Origin: Streptomyces durocortorensis
Lineage (GTDB): Bacteria; Actinomycetota; Actinomycetes; Streptomycetales; Streptomycetaceae
Assembly: GCF_016901035.1 (NCBI RefSeq)
Contig: NZ_JAFEUF010000001.1
Coordinates: 65,565 to 128,358, forward strand
Reading direction: 5' to 3'
Length of the DNA stretch: 62,794 nt
Part shown: positions 1 to 8,129 of the stretch, piece by piece
Numbering within the stretch: the first letter of the stretch is position 1
Layout of the letters: every line of letters starts with the position of its first letter
Notes under the pieces: generated by a model
Databases searched by the model: none
The model's input: the letters and a program-made list of their open reading frames with translations, nothing else
What the model was told of the DNA's origin: nothing
Made by a program: the position numbers and the translations under genes

Positions 1-48
1 CCCCCCGCCTCCCTTGCTAGCTCCCCCCGCCGCCTCTCGCCGCCCCCG

Positions 49-116
<68 letters not shown>

Positions 117-120
117 CCCG

Positions 121-873
121 GTGACCAATCTCGTCTCCGGGCAGGCCGAACTGCTGGACCGCATAAACCCCGCCTGGGGCAGACGATTCCGCAACGGCGG
201 CATGGACAGTACACAGCCCTCCGCCGCGTGCGGACGCGATCCGCTGGAGCGCCTCGCCTGGATCGCCGGCAGTTGGCGCGAGCAGGACCCCTACACCCAC
301 CTCGCCTTTTTCCGCGGCGAGAACATCAGCGCCGAACAGATCGCGCTGCTCCACGGAGCCGACCCCGCACAGATCGCCGCCGGGACCCGTCTCGCGGATC
401 TGCGCCGCATGGACGGCGGGACCTTCGACTACTGGGACATTGTCTGGGAGACCTGCTGCTTCGGGCAGGGCGGCGGCTGGGCGTTCCTGATGTACCACGA
501 GACCCCCGGCCTCAGGCCCGATCCTGAGGCTCTCGCCCGGCTCGGCGTCACCGAGACGGTGCACCTGACCGCCACCTCCGCGAAGGCCATCTACACCTTC
601 GACTACATGCGTAACGGCCGCCGTATCGACGACGACTGGGGCATCCTGGAGCTGATCTGGTACGACCGCGGCCTGGCCCCCTACTTCCGAGGCGGTCAGC
701 TCGACTTCATCAACCAGGCCATACGCCGCGCCGAACTGGACCATCCCGAACTCACCAGCGAGTTCGAGCTGTACTTCCACGCCCTGGAGGACGCTTTCGG
801 CCTCCAACTGCCCCGGCAGGACTTTCAGGACGGAATGGTCCGGGCCGCGCAGTGGGAACGCCGGAACAGTTGA
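121..873 (+). CDS. hypothetical protein, about 224-250 aa
   Basis: I do not recognise this family. The reading frame is open from GTG 121 (250 aa), but an ATG at 201 gives 224 aa and avoids a start that touches the poly-C tract, so the start is uncertain. The product is rich in Trp, Tyr and Asp/Glu with no signal peptide or membrane segment, which suggests a soluble cytoplasmic protein. A central Trp/Gly-rich stretch (WETCCFGQGGGW) and a predicted helical C-terminus ending in WERRNS are the visible landmarks. Codon use is typical high-GC3 Streptomyces, so I think the gene is real. Its 5' neighbour is lost at the window edge. Confidence 0.7.
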   Translation: MTNLVSGQAELLDRINPAWGRRFRNGGMDSTQPSAACGRDPLERLAWIAGSWREQDPYTHLAFFRGENISAEQIALLHGADPAQIAAGTRLADLRRMDGGTFDYWDIVWETCCFGQGGGWAFLMYHETPGLRPDPEALARLGVTETVHLTATSAKAIYTFDYMRNGRRIDDDWGILELIWYDRGLAPYFRGGQLDFINQAIRRAELDHPELTSEFELYFHALEDAFGLQLPRQDFQDGMVRAAQWERRNS

Positions 874-958
874 CCGTTCCGCACTGCGAGCTGCAGCGAT
901 TGCTCCCGGGCAGCCGGGCCTGAGCCAGTGATCAAGAGGGAGGGGGTAGCCGCTGGGC

Positions 959-1195
959 ATGGGGCAATGGTGGAGACGATTCGGCGCTGCGGTGGCGGCC
1001 GGAGTCGTGATGAGCACTGTCATGACGTGGGTGGGCGACATGACCTGGGGATGGGACTTCGCGGCCCGATGTCTGCTCATCTCGGCGGCTTACGCGGTGA
1101 TGGGGCCCTTGTTAGCGCGGTCTCGGCGGAATGCTGAGGAGCAGGATCGCCACCACATGCGGGCGGTTCAGGAAGCGCGGCGCGATCGGCGATGA
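959..1195 (+). CDS. small membrane protein (78 aa)
   Basis: ATG at 959 follows a purine-rich GAGGGAGGGGG tract about 10 bases upstream. The 78-aa product has two hydrophobic segments, roughly residues 8-30 and 36-52, and a charged tail with many Arg, Glu and His (residues 54-78). This suggests a two-pass membrane protein with a cytoplasmic basic/acidic tail. I recognise no family. It stands alone, 85 bases after the upstream gene and about 190 before the next. A longer overlapping frame at 928-1137 has poorer codon statistics. Confidence 0.55.
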   Translation: MGQWWRRFGAAVAAGVVMSTVMTWVGDMTWGWDFAARCLLISAAYAVMGPLLARSRRNAEEQDRHHMRAVQEARRDRR

Positions 1196-1386
1196 CCCAC
1201 GCCCTCGGGCAAGCCAGTCGCAACAATCGCGGTCATGACGTCGATGCCGAATATCTTCCGCCAGGCCCTGCAGACTGCACTGGCCAGCCAAGAAACGGTG
1301 CTCTCCCTGCTTCGCCATCAGACTGGCGCCGGCGCCCCTAGAGAAATCCCTGTGCGCACGATGGACAGAATGCCGATAGTTGCTGC

Positions 1387-2091
1387 ATGGATGCGATCGC
1401 CGCCGCGCGTGCCGTTGTAGAGGAAGACCACCCCGACGCTCAGGCTGCGTTCCTGGGCGGCAGCGTTGTGACGGCCCGCCGCACGCCGATGTCGGACCTC
1501 GACATCGTGGTGATCCTCCACGGATCCCCGGCCCCATACCGGGCAAGCTTCCGAAGCGGTGAGTGGCTGGTGGAGATGTTCGTGCACACCGAAGCGACGT
1601 GGCACTCGTACGTCGACCGGGAAGTGCGCAAGCGCCGGTCGCCGCTGCTCTGGATGTGTTCCGACGGGCTGTTGCTCTTCGACACCGATGGGGTCGGGGC
1701 GCGCATCGCCACTGAGGCTAGGGCGCTGACCTCTGTGGGACCGCCCAAGATGTCGGCTGACGAGATCGATGACTGCCGCTACGCGATCACCGACCTCCTC
1801 GACGACCTCGCCGGGAGCCCGGACCAGAGCGAACGGCTGTTCATCGCCACCGAACTGGTGCGACGGGCCGGCGAACTGGCTCTGAACATCAGCGGGTCGT
1901 GGTGCGGAGGCGGGAAGTGGCTGGCACGCCGTCTCGAGACGGCGGCGCCGGGGCTCAGCGAGCGCCTGCACGATGGCCTACGTGACGTCTTGGCAGAGCG
2001 GATTGAGACTCTTGTGGCCGCCGTGGACGAGGTACTGGATCAGGCCGGCGGACGACTCTGGGTCGGCTACAAGCGTGCTGGAACTCTGTGA
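1387..2091 (+). CDS. nucleotidyltransferase-fold protein
   Basis: The 234-aa product carries the Pol-beta/MNT nucleotidyltransferase signature near its N-terminus: a GGS motif at residues 24-26, then SDLDIVV about 10 residues later, giving the hG[GS]...DxD metal-binding pattern. The family transfers nucleotides to small molecules or proteins; members include aminoglycoside adenylyltransferases and MNT antitoxins. The C-terminal half is helical. The substrate cannot be told. No HEPN toxin gene is adjacent, which argues against a MNT/HEPN toxin-antitoxin pair. It ends about 80 bases before the convergent Nudix gene. Confidence 0.8.
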   Translation: MDAIAAARAVVEEDHPDAQAAFLGGSVVTARRTPMSDLDIVVILHGSPAPYRASFRSGEWLVEMFVHTEATWHSYVDREVRKRRSPLLWMCSDGLLLFDTDGVGARIATEARALTSVGPPKMSADEIDDCRYAITDLLDDLAGSPDQSERLFIATELVRRAGELALNISGSWCGGGKWLARRLETAAPGLSERLHDGLRDVLAERIETLVAAVDEVLDQAGGRLWVGYKRAGTL

Positions 2092-2170
2092 ACGAGGTCA
2101 GCACGCGGCAGCAGGGTCGCATCGAAAGGTCGAGCGCCGCGCACCCATGGCTCTGCCTCGCGGAGGGGGA

Positions 2171-2590
2171 TCAGGAAGGCAGGACTGCATCAAGGTGTTC
2201 CTGCACCGGCTCGAACAGGCCGTAAGGCACGTACTGCGGGATGTCTCCGTGGGTTACCCAAGCCACCTCGGCTACCTCCTCGGTGGTCGTGAGGTGGGCG
2301 ACTCCACCCTCCACCTCACAGGCCGTATAGGAGATCAGCCGGCCCGTCATCGGGTGAATGCGCTCACCGAGCAACTTCGCCGCAGCCACGCGCAGTCCTG
2401 TCTCCTCACGGGCCTCCCGCACAGCGGCAGCTTCTCGGGACTCACCCGGCTCGACCTTGCCGGCCGGGAACTGCCAGGAGAGCTGCCCCTCGCTGACCCG
2501 ACGGCGCACCATGAGGACGCGTCCCTCTTGGACGATTACAGCTGCGGCAACGCTCGGTACGTTCGCCATGCTCTGCGTCATCACGTTCAC
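2171..2590 (-). CDS. Nudix hydrolase
   Basis: This 139-aa protein contains a complete Nudix box at about residues 44-66. The pattern is G-x5-E-x7-REx2-EE-x-G, with GKVEPGES leading and REAREETGL closing, so the metal-binding helix looks functional. The family hydrolyses nucleoside diphosphates linked to another moiety. Size and the early hydrophobic strand (AAAVIVQEGRVLMV) match small 8-oxo-dGTP/NTP-type members, but the substrate is unknown. ATG codons at 2590, 2581 and 2569 are all possible starts. It runs in the same direction as the FAD oxidoreductase upstream, separated by about 50 bases, so co-transcription is possible. Confidence 0.88.
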   Translation of the reverse strand: MNVMTQSMANVPSVAAAVIVQEGRVLMVRRRVSEGQLSWQFPAGKVEPGESREAAAVREAREETGLRVAAAKLLGERIHPMTGRLISYTACEVEGGVAHLTTTEEVAEVAWVTHGDIPQYVPYGLFEPVQEHLDAVLPS

Positions 2591-2642
2591 CCTTCACGGA
2601 CGCCACGACTTCCATCACCGACGAGTCGGGGAGAGCCCTCGC

Positions 2643-3593
2643 TCAGCCGAGGGAAAGAAGCTCTCGAGTCGCCTCGGCGCACCCCCACGACAGCGTGACG
2701 CCGGCGCCTCCATGCCCGTAGTTGTGTACGACCAGGACTCCGTCCTGTCGCTCCGCCTCCACGCGGACAACGGAACGAGTCGGCCGAGCGCCGATCCGGT
2801 GTTCCAGAACGCGGGCACGGGCGAGGCGGGGTTCGACCTCGGCGCATCGGGCGAGGATGCTGGCCGCCACTGTGTCGTCCGGGGCCAGGTCGCCTTCGTC
2901 GTCGATGGCTGTGCCGCCCAGGACGACGGTCTCTCCATGCGGATAGAAGCACAGTAGATCCGGCGACGTGCCGGTGTCCTCGGAGAAGAACTCGGTCAGC
3001 CCCGGGTTGGCGACGACTACGTGCTGGCCACGAATCGGCCGCAGGTCTGAATCCACGGCCAGGTCACCGGCGCCCAAGCCCGCGCAATTGACGATCAGAG
3101 GGGCCGGGCCGACGTCCGCGAGCGAGGTCAGACGTCGCTGCTCGACCGTTCCGCCGCCCGCTCGCAGCTGGCGCAGGAGATAGTCGAGATAGGCGGGCAT
3201 GTCGATCAGCGGCACCGTGAACCGGTAACCGGCCGTGAACCCGTCCGGCAGTTCGGTCGACTCGCACGGTCGGAACCCGGGCAGCGTGGTGGCCCAGTCC
3301 GGTGGGGCCTCGGCAGTACGGGATGCTTCGATGCCGCTGGTGAGCCGGACGCCTGTGGCCTGGTCCTGGGCCAGCTCCCGGAAGACTTCCAGGGACCGCT
3401 GTCCCCACCGGTCGACCTCGTCCTTAGGCTCGACCAGGTACGGGCCCCACATCGCGCCGGCAGCCAGCGAGGTGACACCGGGCACCTGCTCGGCGATCAC
3501 GTGCACCGATACCCCGGCCTCGGCGAGAACAACGGCGGAGGTCAGCCCTGCCACCCCAGCGCCGACAACGACAACGCGCTCCCCTGCGGTCAT
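2643..3593 (-). CDS. FAD-dependent D-amino-acid-oxidase-family protein
   Basis: The product from ATG 3593 is 316 aa, the usual length of the DAAO family. It opens with a dinucleotide-binding fold (VVVVGAGVAGLTSA) and ends with the C-terminal DAO signature HNYGHGGAGVTLSWG. An Arg in GARPTRSVVRVE sits where the family binds the substrate carboxylate. The expected reaction is oxidative deamination of a D-amino acid (or D-Asp/D-Glu) to the 2-oxo acid, giving NH3 and H2O2. The frame stays open upstream to 3989, but that part is antisense-like and would overlap the regulator gene. The chosen start lies 10 bases after the regulator stop, so the two look like one minus-strand operon. Confidence 0.88.
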   Translation of the reverse strand: MTAGERVVVVGAGVAGLTSAVVLAEAGVSVHVIAEQVPGVTSLAAGAMWGPYLVEPKDEVDRWGQRSLEVFRELAQDQATGVRLTSGIEASRTAEAPPDWATTLPGFRPCESTELPDGFTAGYRFTVPLIDMPAYLDYLLRQLRAGGGTVEQRRLTSLADVGPAPLIVNCAGLGAGDLAVDSDLRPIRGQHVVVANPGLTEFFSEDTGTSPDLLCFYPHGETVVLGGTAIDDEGDLAPDDTVAASILARCAEVEPRLARARVLEHRIGARPTRSVVRVEAERQDGVLVVHNYGHGGAGVTLSWGCAEATRELLSLG

Positions 3594-3603
3594 GATCTCG
3601 ACC

Positions 3604-5064
3604 CTAACGGCCGGGTGGCGTCGACGGAGCATGTCGGGCGAGTGCGTCTTCGAGGACCGGCAGAAAGCTGCGGACGTGCGGGTTTCGCTGGCGGCGGCGT
3701 AGGTCCGCCGCAAGCTGGTGGAGCAGCGCCGCGCTCCTAGGTGAACGTACGGCGTCAAGGCGGTCAGCCGCGATCTGGCCGATCTCGCAGGCCGCCTCCA
3801 GGTCTCCGTAGGCGCTGTGTCCCAAGGCCAGCCAGGCTCCTTCGAACATGGCCCTGCGCTGGCTGGGGTCGCCACGCGGAACGTCGTACGCCCCGGAACG
3901 GAGCATCTCGGTCCCTTGAGCGAGAAAGCGACGGCCCTTGGTGCCGCCGTCCTCCTTCTGCCGGGCGCGCCCCATCTGAACGAAGCCATAGCCGGCTTGG
4001 CAGTCGAGGTGGTTGTCGGTGAGGAAGTACATCCAGCGGGGCTCCTCCCGGCTGCCGTCCCGACCCGCGATCAGTTCTCGCGCGGAGCCGCGGGTGTGGG
4101 CGAAGTCGTTGTCACGGCCGGCGGCCGCATACGCGTAGGCGAGCCGGGAAAGGACGGATGCCCGGGCGGCAGGCGGAGCGGCTTCGCTGGCGCGGCGGGC
4201 TGCCTCGCCGAGGGCGATGGCATCCGCCGGATGTCCCCGGCTCGCCGCCTGGAAGGAGAGGTCGCCGAGAATGTGCGCGCACAGGGGCAGGTCGTTGACC
4301 TGATGTGCGGCTCGCAGCGCAGTGGCGAAGTAGCGCTGGGCCAGACCGTGATCTGCCGCGTCGAAGGCCATCCAGCCGGCGAGCTGACCGATCTCCGCCA
4401 GCGCGCGGATGAGCCTGCTCGCCACAGCGGGCGGATGCCCGCCCTCGTGAATCAATAGCCCCACAGCACGGAACTGGGCACCGACGTAGGGGAGATGTCT
4501 CGCACCTCCATGCTCGTCGTCGAGCAGCTGGAGCATGGGCAGGTGCTGCTCGACCTGGTCGACGAGCGGATCAGCGCCGGGCGGCGGGGCCATCCGGGAC
4601 GTGTACTGGCCTCGCCCCGCGGTTCCGTCGAGGTACTGGGCGACGATCGCCAGAAGCCCCGCGCCTGAGATCGCGAGGAATCGACGCCGGTCGACAAGCC
4701 CTCCCATCACCCAGTCCTCCACGATCGCCTCCATGCCCTGCACGGTCCAGGGCCGTGCGAGATCCGTGTCCGCCGGGACGAGCGCCGAGGAGTCACCCGC
4801 GCGGCCCTGCCACAGTTCGGCCACGGAGACAGCTCTACCCAGTTCCTGGGAGAGCACATAGGCAGCCATCATCGGTAACGGCGAACGCGGCAGCGAGCCG
4901 CCGTCCCTCCAGTGGTACGGCGCCGACTCGGCGACGGTCCCCGCTCCGAACACCCTGTTGAGCTTTCGCGCGAGCGCCTTGGGGCTCCATCCGAGTTCGT
5001 CGAGGCACCGCGACAGCGCGGCGTTGGGTCCCCCTGCTTGTTGCCCCACGTGTGCCCACCTCAC
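3604..5064 (-). CDS. HTH regulator with TPR-like C-terminal domain
   Basis: This 486-aa protein begins at a GTG. Residues about 15-80 look like an XRE-like helix-turn-helix (ALSRCLDELGWSPKALARKL). A linker with the Streptomyces-typical DRRRFL motif precedes a hydrophobic stretch (AISGAGLLAIVAQYL), and the remainder is helical and Ala-rich, like a TPR array. Streptomyces carries many such HTH-TPR proteins, often beside a GHKL anti-sigma-like ATPase gene. Exactly that arrangement occurs here, with the ATPase divergent across about 100-230 bases. It probably controls this locus, sensing an unknown ligand or partner through the TPR part. The target is inferred from position only. Confidence 0.75.
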   Translation of the reverse strand: MRWAHVGQQAGGPNAALSRCLDELGWSPKALARKLNRVFGAGTVAESAPYHWRDGGSLPRSPLPMMAAYVLSQELGRAVSVAELWQGRAGDSSALVPADTDLARPWTVQGMEAIVEDWVMGGLVDRRRFLAISGAGLLAIVAQYLDGTAGRGQYTSRMAPPPGADPLVDQVEQHLPMLQLLDDEHGGARHLPYVGAQFRAVGLLIHEGGHPPAVASRLIRALAEIGQLAGWMAFDAADHGLAQRYFATALRAAHQVNDLPLCAHILGDLSFQAASRGHPADAIALGEAARRASEAAPPAARASVLSRLAYAYAAAGRDNDFAHTRGSARELIAGRDGSREEPRWMYFLTDNHLDCQAGYGFVQMGRARQKEDGGTKGRRFLAQGTEMLRSGAYDVPRGDPSQRRAMFEGAWLALGHSAYGDLEAACEIGQIAADRLDAVRSPRSAALLHQLAADLRRRQRNPHVRSFLPVLEDALARHAPSTPPGR

Positions 5065-5141
5065 GTCCCCAGCGGTTCGTCGGCCGCCCCGCGCTCCTCA
5101 TGGTGATGCAGACCGCAGCCGAATCTCCTGCATCTCAAGGA

Positions 5142-5159
5142 AGTTGACCGAGTTGACCG
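5142..5159. promoter_or_regulatory. tandem 9-bp repeat in divergent promoter region
   Basis: AGTTGACCG occurs twice in tandem without a spacer, at 5142-5150 and 5151-5159, between the divergent HTH regulator (start 5064) and the GHKL ATPase gene. Each copy contains TTGAC, which resembles a -35 box. This could be a direct-repeat operator for the regulator, or simply the -35 region of the rightward operon. No convincing -10 is visible. Confidence 0.4.
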
Positions 5160-5294
5160 ACTGATCGGGTGCTGCCCGACCGGCCCCCTCCGGTGTTCTT
5201 GAGTCACGACGGAAGGCGCCGCCTTCGACGCCGGCGGAGAAAGAGGTGGGCCTTGAGACACCACACGAGCACCTCCCGAGACCGTCCGGGCAGC

Positions 5295-5780
5295 GTGTTG
5301 GAGCGCGGCACCGGGCACCCGGGCTCAGCGCCACCACCCAAGCACTCCGACTGCGGCGGCACGACCACGCTGATCACGGATCTGCCGTACGGACTGAGGG
5401 CAGCCGAGGTTGCTCGGGAAGCCGTCGCGGTGGCACTCCACGGCACCGAGACTGATCTCCTCGACGACGCCCGACTCATCGGGTCGGAACTCGCAACGAA
5501 CGCCTTCGCCTCGGGAAACCCACCTCTGGTCCTGTGCGTGGACGTCAAGACCTCGGCCGTCGACGGCCTGGAGGTCGAGATCACCGTCACCGACGGAGGC
5601 TGCCCTGACCTGGCACCTACGTCTCCCCCGGGTCCCCAGGAGGAAGCCGTATCGGGACGAGGCTTGGTCATCGTCGACGCACTGGCCGATGCCTGGTCCT
5701 TGAGCACCGGTACCCACGGAACCCGTGCCTGGTGCCGGCTGAAGCGCCAGGCCAGCCCGTCGCCTCCCAGTACGCACTGA
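5295..5780 (+). CDS. GHKL (HATPase_c) anti-sigma-like ATP-binding protein
   Basis: The core is a small histidine-kinase-like ATPase domain: an N-box (IGSELATNAFASG), a G1-like VTDGGCPD and a G2-like GRGLVIVDALADAW. There is no phospho-acceptor domain. Streptomyces has dozens of these RsbW/SpoIIAB-like proteins. They bind ATP and act in partner-switching or together with an HTH-TPR regulator, such as the one divergent here. GTG 5295 gives 161 aa. The frame is open back to GTG 5169, but that extension is an unlikely Arg-rich stretch. The gene ends 43 bases before the glycosyltransferase and runs the same way, so it may head the long operon. Confidence 0.75.
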   Translation: MLERGTGHPGSAPPPKHSDCGGTTTLITDLPYGLRAAEVAREAVAVALHGTETDLLDDARLIGSELATNAFASGNPPLVLCVDVKTSAVDGLEVEITVTDGGCPDLAPTSPPGPQEEAVSGRGLVIVDALADAWSLSTGTHGTRAWCRLKRQASPSPPSTH

Positions 5781-5823
5781 TGCTCACGCCCACGAGACCC
5801 GTCTTCCAAGGAGGCACCACACG

Positions 5824-7131
5824 GTGCGCATCGACCATGCGACCCCGCCCTCGCCCACTGACGCGCCGGCGGCCGGTCGCCAGCCCCGCGTCGTCGTAGC
5901 TGTCCACGAGGGCGTCTACGGTGCCGCGTCGGGCACCGGCTTCAGCAACCGCGCCTTCCTGACAGCCCTCGCCCGCATCCTGCCGATGGGCCGCCTCTCC
6001 GTGATCACCCCGCACGTCCCCGAAACAGCGGGAACGCACGATCGGCGGTGGACCCGCGAGGTCCAGCAGATGCTGAAGAAGGCCCAAGCCCAGGTGATCA
6101 CGATCCCTGCGGTCCCAGCGCCGCCGGGCTCGGTCCACGGCGCCATGCAGCTGTGTGACCTGGCCGGCGAGGCTGCCCTACGCGTCGCCCATCGCACCAG
6201 CCGCTGCCTGCTCGTCGGCCTCGACGCCCCCCTCCTCGGCCTCGCCCCGTACACGTCCCCCACCATGGACCTGCTCCTCGTCCCGCGCTCCGCGGCGGCC
6301 CTCACGCGGCCAGGAGACCGGCCGCGGATCCGCTGGGAACGTGAAGCCCTACGAGCGGCGATCGCCCGAGGAGGGCGGATCGGGGCCATCTCCGCCCACA
6401 TGCGAGAACACCTCGTCGCGAGCTGCGGTGTCCCTCGGGCGAGCATCGTGAACATTCCGAACGGACTGATCCGGGAGGAGCTGACCAGGCCGACGGTTGT
6501 TCGCCCCTTACCACTCCAGGCCCGAGGCGGATTCCTGCTTGCCATGGGGCGCGCCGTGCCCACCAAGGGGTTCGAAGACCTGCTGGAAGCGCTGCACGTC
6601 CTGAAGGAGCGTGGGGTTCGTATTCCGCACCTGCTCTTGGCGGCCGTTACTTCGGAGGGGCACGAGCGTCTCACCTCTCATCAGAAGGACCTGGCGGCAG
6701 GCATCCGCGCCTACGGCTTGGACGCGACGCTCATCACCCGCTTCACCCCCTCCGTCCGCTCCTGGTTGCACAGTCCGGCGCTGCGCGCGGTCGTCATTCC
6801 CTCACGCGAGGAGCCCTTCGGACGGATACCCCTGGAGGCGTTCGCGGCAGGCGCCGGACCCGTCGTCGCGACCAGCGCTGGCGGCCTGGCCCAGACCGTC
6901 ATCGAGGGCGTGACCGGCTTCACCTCCGCACCCCGGGACCCCAAGTCCCTGGCATCCGCTCTGCACAGAGCCTTGACCGTCCTGCCCCGAGAACGCGAGC
7001 GACTCCAAATCGGCGGAACCGCTCTGGTGCGTTCGCGCCACGACTACGAGGCCAGCATCGGCTCCGTCATCGGCCGCATCGCCCCGTGGGTTCTGGCTCC
7101 GTCGTCCTCCGGGGAAGGCGGGACCCGATGA
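5824..7131 (+). CDS. GT4-family glycosyltransferase
   Basis: The start is GTG 5824, behind a strong AAGGAGG about 9 bases upstream. The 435-aa protein has the GT-B layout. The N-terminal Rossmann domain has a Gly-rich loop (VYGAASGTGFS). The C-terminal domain has GRAVPTKGFEDLLEAL and the nucleotide-sugar-binding E-x7-E motif SREEPFGRIPLEAFAAG. This is a retaining glycosyltransferase using a nucleotide-activated sugar; the acceptor is unknown. The stop overlaps the next start by ATGA, so translation is coupled. It is the first biosynthetic gene of a run that ends with a second GT4 enzyme. Confidence 0.85.
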   Translation: MRIDHATPPSPTDAPAAGRQPRVVVAVHEGVYGAASGTGFSNRAFLTALARILPMGRLSVITPHVPETAGTHDRRWTREVQQMLKKAQAQVITIPAVPAPPGSVHGAMQLCDLAGEAALRVAHRTSRCLLVGLDAPLLGLAPYTSPTMDLLLVPRSAAALTRPGDRPRIRWEREALRAAIARGGRIGAISAHMREHLVASCGVPRASIVNIPNGLIREELTRPTVVRPLPLQARGGFLLAMGRAVPTKGFEDLLEALHVLKERGVRIPHLLLAAVTSEGHERLTSHQKDLAAGIRAYGLDATLITRFTPSVRSWLHSPALRAVVIPSREEPFGRIPLEAFAAGAGPVVATSAGGLAQTVIEGVTGFTSAPRDPKSLASALHRALTVLPRERERLQIGGTALVRSRHDYEASIGSVIGRIAPWVLAPSSSGEGGTR

Positions 7132-8126
7132 GCAGGCCGGTGGTGCTCGTCAGCCTGGAATCCCCGCACTCCTTCTGGCGGCTGTCCGCCGAACACGAGC
7201 GTTCCCTACGTATCGCCTTCCCGGGTGTCGACTTCCGTACGGCCGCAGAGGAGGACGTGCCGTACCGGCTGGCCGAGGCACACGTCTACCTCGGCTGGCG
7301 GTTCGAGCCGTCGTGGCTGGCCAACGCGCCTCACCTGAACTGGATCGCTTCCCCGGCCGCCGGCACCGACCATCTGCCCGTCGCCGAGGCCCACTCCGCC
7401 GGGGTGGCCCTGACCCGCTCGTACGGGTTCCATGGCCGCCCCATGGCCGAGCACGCCATGGGACTGATCCTCGGCTTCTCCCGCGGGTTGTTCATGAGCC
7501 AGCGCGTCCAGCGAAACCGGACGCGGTGGAAGGACGACCTCGCCGCAGAGTTCTTCGACCTTGCCGGGTCGACGATGGCCATCGTCGGCTGCGGCAGCAT
7601 CGGAGGCCATCTCGCTCGCGCCGCCCGCGCTTTCGGCATGAACGTGATCGGAGTGCGCCGGACACCGCCTGTGGCACCCAGGGCCGGGCTCACCTGGATG
7701 CACGCCTCGGCGGTCCACCAAGCCGTCGCCGTCGCAGACGTGGTGGTCAACCTGCTGCCCGCCACCCGTGTCACGGACCGTCTCTTCGACCACCGCCTCT
7801 TCACGGCCTGCAAGCCCGGAGCGCTGTTCCTCAACCTCGGTCGAGCGACGACCGTCGACCAGCAGGCCCTCCTGGCCGCCCTCAATGCCGGCCACCTACG
7901 CGGCGCCGCCCTGGACGTCTCGGACCCGAAACCGCTGCCGGCTCGCCATCCACTCCGACTCCACCCACGGGTCGTACTCACACCGAAGAGCTCGACGCTC
8001 TGCCGCACGTACATGAACGAGGCGGTCGACTTCTTCGCCGCCAACCTGCGCCGATACCTCGCCGGTCAGCCGCTCAACGGCCTGGCCGAAGTGCCGGACG
8101 CCCACTCTCCCCTCGACGGAGGCTGA
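7128..8126 (+). CDS. D-2-hydroxyacid dehydrogenase-like protein with altered active site
   Basis: The start is ATG 7128, overlapping the preceding stop. The 332-aa protein has the family fold: an NAD(P)-binding GCGSIGGHLARAARAFGM motif and the later NLGRATTVDQQALL segment containing the substrate-binding Arg. In canonical enzymes a Glu (DVFxxEPLP) and a His (LTPH) complete the catalytic set. Here these positions read DVSDPKPLP and LTPKSST, so both are Lys. Classical hydride transfer at a 2-hydroxy/2-oxo acid is therefore doubtful. It may use other chemistry or serve a binding role. The next gene follows after 3 bases. Confidence 0.8.
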   Translation: MSRPVVLVSLESPHSFWRLSAEHERSLRIAFPGVDFRTAAEEDVPYRLAEAHVYLGWRFEPSWLANAPHLNWIASPAAGTDHLPVAEAHSAGVALTRSYGFHGRPMAEHAMGLILGFSRGLFMSQRVQRNRTRWKDDLAAEFFDLAGSTMAIVGCGSIGGHLARAARAFGMNVIGVRRTPPVAPRAGLTWMHASAVHQAVAVADVVVNLLPATRVTDRLFDHRLFTACKPGALFLNLGRATTVDQQALLAALNAGHLRGAALDVSDPKPLPARHPLRLHPRVVLTPKSSTLCRTYMNEAVDFFAANLRRYLAGQPLNGLAEVPDAHSPLDGG

Positions 8127-8129
8127 CCG

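Noticed and set aside
1387..2091. MNT/HEPN toxin-antitoxin pair
   Set aside because: The nucleotidyltransferase-fold protein is longer than MNT antitoxins, and no HEPN-like gene is adjacent.
3594..3989. Upstream extension of the D-amino-acid-oxidase-like gene
   Set aside because: It would overlap the regulator gene and adds Arg/Pro-rich sequence before a perfect Rossmann start at 3593.
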